64,000 bases of DNA from positions 27,470,800 to 27,534,799 of the forward strand of contig OZ020619.1 of assembly GCA_963971575.1 (NCBI GenBank), read 5' to 3'. The translations under genes were made by a program, and so were the position numbers. Under the pieces are notes generated by a model, which made no database searches, had not been told where the DNA came from, and was given only the letters and a program-made list of their open reading frames with translations. Positions 62,520 through 64,000 of this stretch are shown in pieces (within the stretch, counting starts at the first letter, position 1; every line of letters starts with the position of its first letter). This stretch comes from Liopterus haemorrhoidalis (lineage: Eukaryota; Arthropoda; Insecta; Coleoptera; Dytiscidae).

Positions 62520-62581
62520 ATGTTTTCGGAGATGGAGTTTGATAATTGGACTGTGTTGGCCAGCGGCAGACCTCAAGCGAG
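62520..62581 (+). CDS. Second UV-type opsin, exon 1 (gene continues past the window)
   Basis: The exon encodes MFSEMEFDNWTVLASGRPQA plus two bases of an Arg codon, and ends AG/GTAAAT, the same phase as opsin exon 1 at 37405. The second Met (62532) aligns with the start of the first opsin, including the GAGATGGA context. The upstream in-frame ATG at 62520 is a possible alternative. The glycosylation motif NWT and the GRPQAR junction are conserved, while intervening residues differ. No further exon appears in the remaining 1.4 kb, which is expected because intron 1 of the first copy is 5.3 kb long. Orientation is head to tail with the first opsin. Confidence 0.85.
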
Positions 62582-62994
62582 GTAAATATAAATTCCCTAG
62601 AATCACAAAAGTTTTTTTTATATTAAGACTAAGAAATTTAAACGCCACACGGGGTGACTTTAGATTTAAGTAGAGCCGCATTCAGAGTTCTTAAATCAAT
62701 AGACTGTAGATTAGTGCTTGTAGTCTGTTGGTTGTCACTATAAGTTTGTCATATGGTAACGCGTTAAACTATTCATACCTCAAAATTTAATACGTTGTTC
62801 TTTGTCGATTGTGGATAATTTTCTAAACTTATAGCTTGTGAGTTGTTTTAATGAGACAGACATATAAACACATTGGCTATCTCAGTCTATCAGTGACACC
62901 GTAGCTATCGTATGCTTTTATATAACCAAACATTATGTCATCATTAACAAATCTTGCTCAAAATTACAAAGACTGACAGTAAATATGATCAATT

Positions 62995-63080
62995 TAGGTA
63001 ATTAGGTTAGGTTTAGTTAGTTAAAATCTAAAACAACAGAATTATAAAAACAATATTATATAGAAAACATTTTACGAAGC
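62995..63080. repeat. Half-copy of the 3000-3327 foldback family
   Basis: GGTAATTAGGTTAGGTTTAG, AGTTAGTTAAAATCTA and AACAGAATTA words match the right arm at 3205-3290. Only one arm is present. Confidence 0.65.
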
Positions 63081-63171
63081 CATGTAGTTGATTTCAAGAC
63101 ACACAGATGTCGGATTATTCGTAACTCATTAATTTCAAACTGCTGTGAACGGTACGTAGAACATTAAAACA

Positions 63172-63399
63172 ATGCATAAAAACATAACTTACAACATAAC
63201 AACGAACGGTCTACAACGTGTTAATTTAAAGAGCTCTGAATATGGCTTAACTTTCATAAAACCCCACCTAGCTTTAGATCTCCATCCAGAATGTGGATTA
63301 TTTAGATTAATTTATTGTGACAAAGAACACATTTTGCTGCTAGTAGAGTGCCTCCATGGAAGCAAAGGATGTAGTGCATACATTGCTCAATCAAACTGA
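63172..63399 (+). CDS. Unrecognised 75-codon ORF
   Basis: The frame has a fairly even composition with three Cys and a Leu/His-rich centre, and it starts at a good ATG (AACAATGC). No family was recognised. It lies within intron 1 of the second opsin if that gene is spliced like the first. It may be a transposon remnant or chance. Confidence 0.2.
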   Translation: MHKNITYNITTNGLQRVNLKSSEYGLTFIKPHLALDLHPECGLFRLIYCDKEHILLLVECLHGSKGCSAYIAQSN

Positions 63400-63469
63400 A
63401 ATATTATTTGTAACATTTTTTGGCTAAAAGGTAATTTAAGTTATAGTTTGTATGGATATAATAATTACT

Positions 63470-63742
63470 TTATCTTCGACCATTAAATAATAAATGCATT
63501 AGGTGTCCAACTATAAATACATAATGCTGTTCATATAGCAACAAGTGTAAAAAAAGTGACGCGTTTAAAAAGTGCATGCGTTTCACCCCAAAAAAATTAA
63601 GGTTTTTTTATATTGCAAGTTTTTATTTTGTAAGTTAGTTAGTTAAAATGTTTGGCGCTCAGCAATGATAACTATTTGCGCTTCACACTGCCCATCTTTA
63701 TAACTAGAATTTTATTTATAAGTTACAATAAATAACAGTATT
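63470..63742 (+). repeat. REP-E copy 2
   Basis: Same orientation as 20386-20647, sharing ATGTTTGGCGCTCAGCAATG and the downstream AT-rich body. Confidence 0.75.
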
Positions 63743-63751
63743 GTTGTATAC

Positions 63752-64000
63752 AGAGCCGTAGTCCACGCCCTGGAATCGGGGCCAGTGCAAGGGGCGCCAA
63801 TGGACGTTTTTGTTTTTCGCTATCACGTATATTTTGAAAGTGAAGATCTTTTTTAGGTTATCATTTGTAGTTTCACTTGCCTATTAAAATAAAAATACAA
63901 GTGTCTACTGTATGTATTTCTCGAGGGCGCTATTTTCAAAGATTTTGGAAAGGTGTTGTACAAACAAATTGTGCAGTATTTTACTAGCAACATTTTTTTC
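63752..64000. mobile_element. Left part of a hAT-like element with the 38-bp-type module
   Basis: It begins CAGAGCCGTAGTCCACGCCC, a hAT-style end close to others here, and includes AAGTGAAGATCTTTTTTAGG at 63839. The right end is beyond the window. Confidence 0.55.

Overview
This is AT-rich nuclear DNA of an insect. Genes have spliced exons with GTAAGT-type donors and short open frames, and the proteins have clear insect relatives. There is no bacterial-style gene packing, no CRISPR array and no operon. The order cannot be fixed from this window. A tandem copy of a UV opsin and the very heavy transposon load would suit a beetle or a hemipteran, but that is a guess.

Five host genes were recognised. 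A compact cluster lies at 6.1-12.7 kb: mRpL36 on the minus strand, head to head with the tRNA m1G37 methyltransferase TRM5, whose stop is only 45 nt upstream of the start codon of the ribosome-biogenesis factor RBIS. RBIS then has a 4-kb intron full of transposons. FAD synthase occupies three exons at 16.6-23.9 kb. A complete six-exon UV-sensitive opsin (373 aa) runs from 37.4 to 57.7 kb, its 1.1 kb of coding sequence swollen to 20 kb by transposon-filled introns. At 62.5 kb the first exon of a second opsin begins and runs off the window, so two opsins lie head to tail.

Everything else is mostly mobile DNA. It includes about 15 hAT-type elements with 8-bp target duplications (at 17.0, 26.4, 30.1, 38.1, 39.4, 39.8, 41.0, 43.3, 43.9, 46.0, 47.8, 49.5, 50.3, 54.2, 55.0, 57.1 and 61.1 kb; a few have imperfect duplications). 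PIF/Harbinger-like elements carry TAA or TTA duplications, Tc1/mariner/pogo elements carry TA, and one element has piggyBac-style TTAA ends. There are non-LTR retrotransposon pieces, tRNA-derived SINEs, and several unnamed families present in 2-8 copies. Labels used here: MITE-A (ends near TTTAGGCGGAACTA; eight copies), MITE-B (ends TTCGTTCAACTT; three copies), REP-C (carries an RFX-like palindrome; two copies), REP-D (1 kb with a tRNA-like core; two inverted copies), REP-E (two copies plus a fragment) and REP-F (two copies). Nesting is common and can be read directly from intact target duplications.

The observations most worth following are: the opsin tandem duplication; a likely shared 5' exon for TRM5 and RBIS; a 1.6-kb TAA-flanked element carrying an unclassified cysteine-rich protein; a 38-bp AAGTGATGACC/AAAAGGTCCTCAC module shared by otherwise different hAT elements; palindromic CpG-core arrays at the ends of several hAT families; REP-C copies that spread an RFX-type X-box and differ by an internal inversion; and a perfect 48-bp hairpin inside a hAT element.
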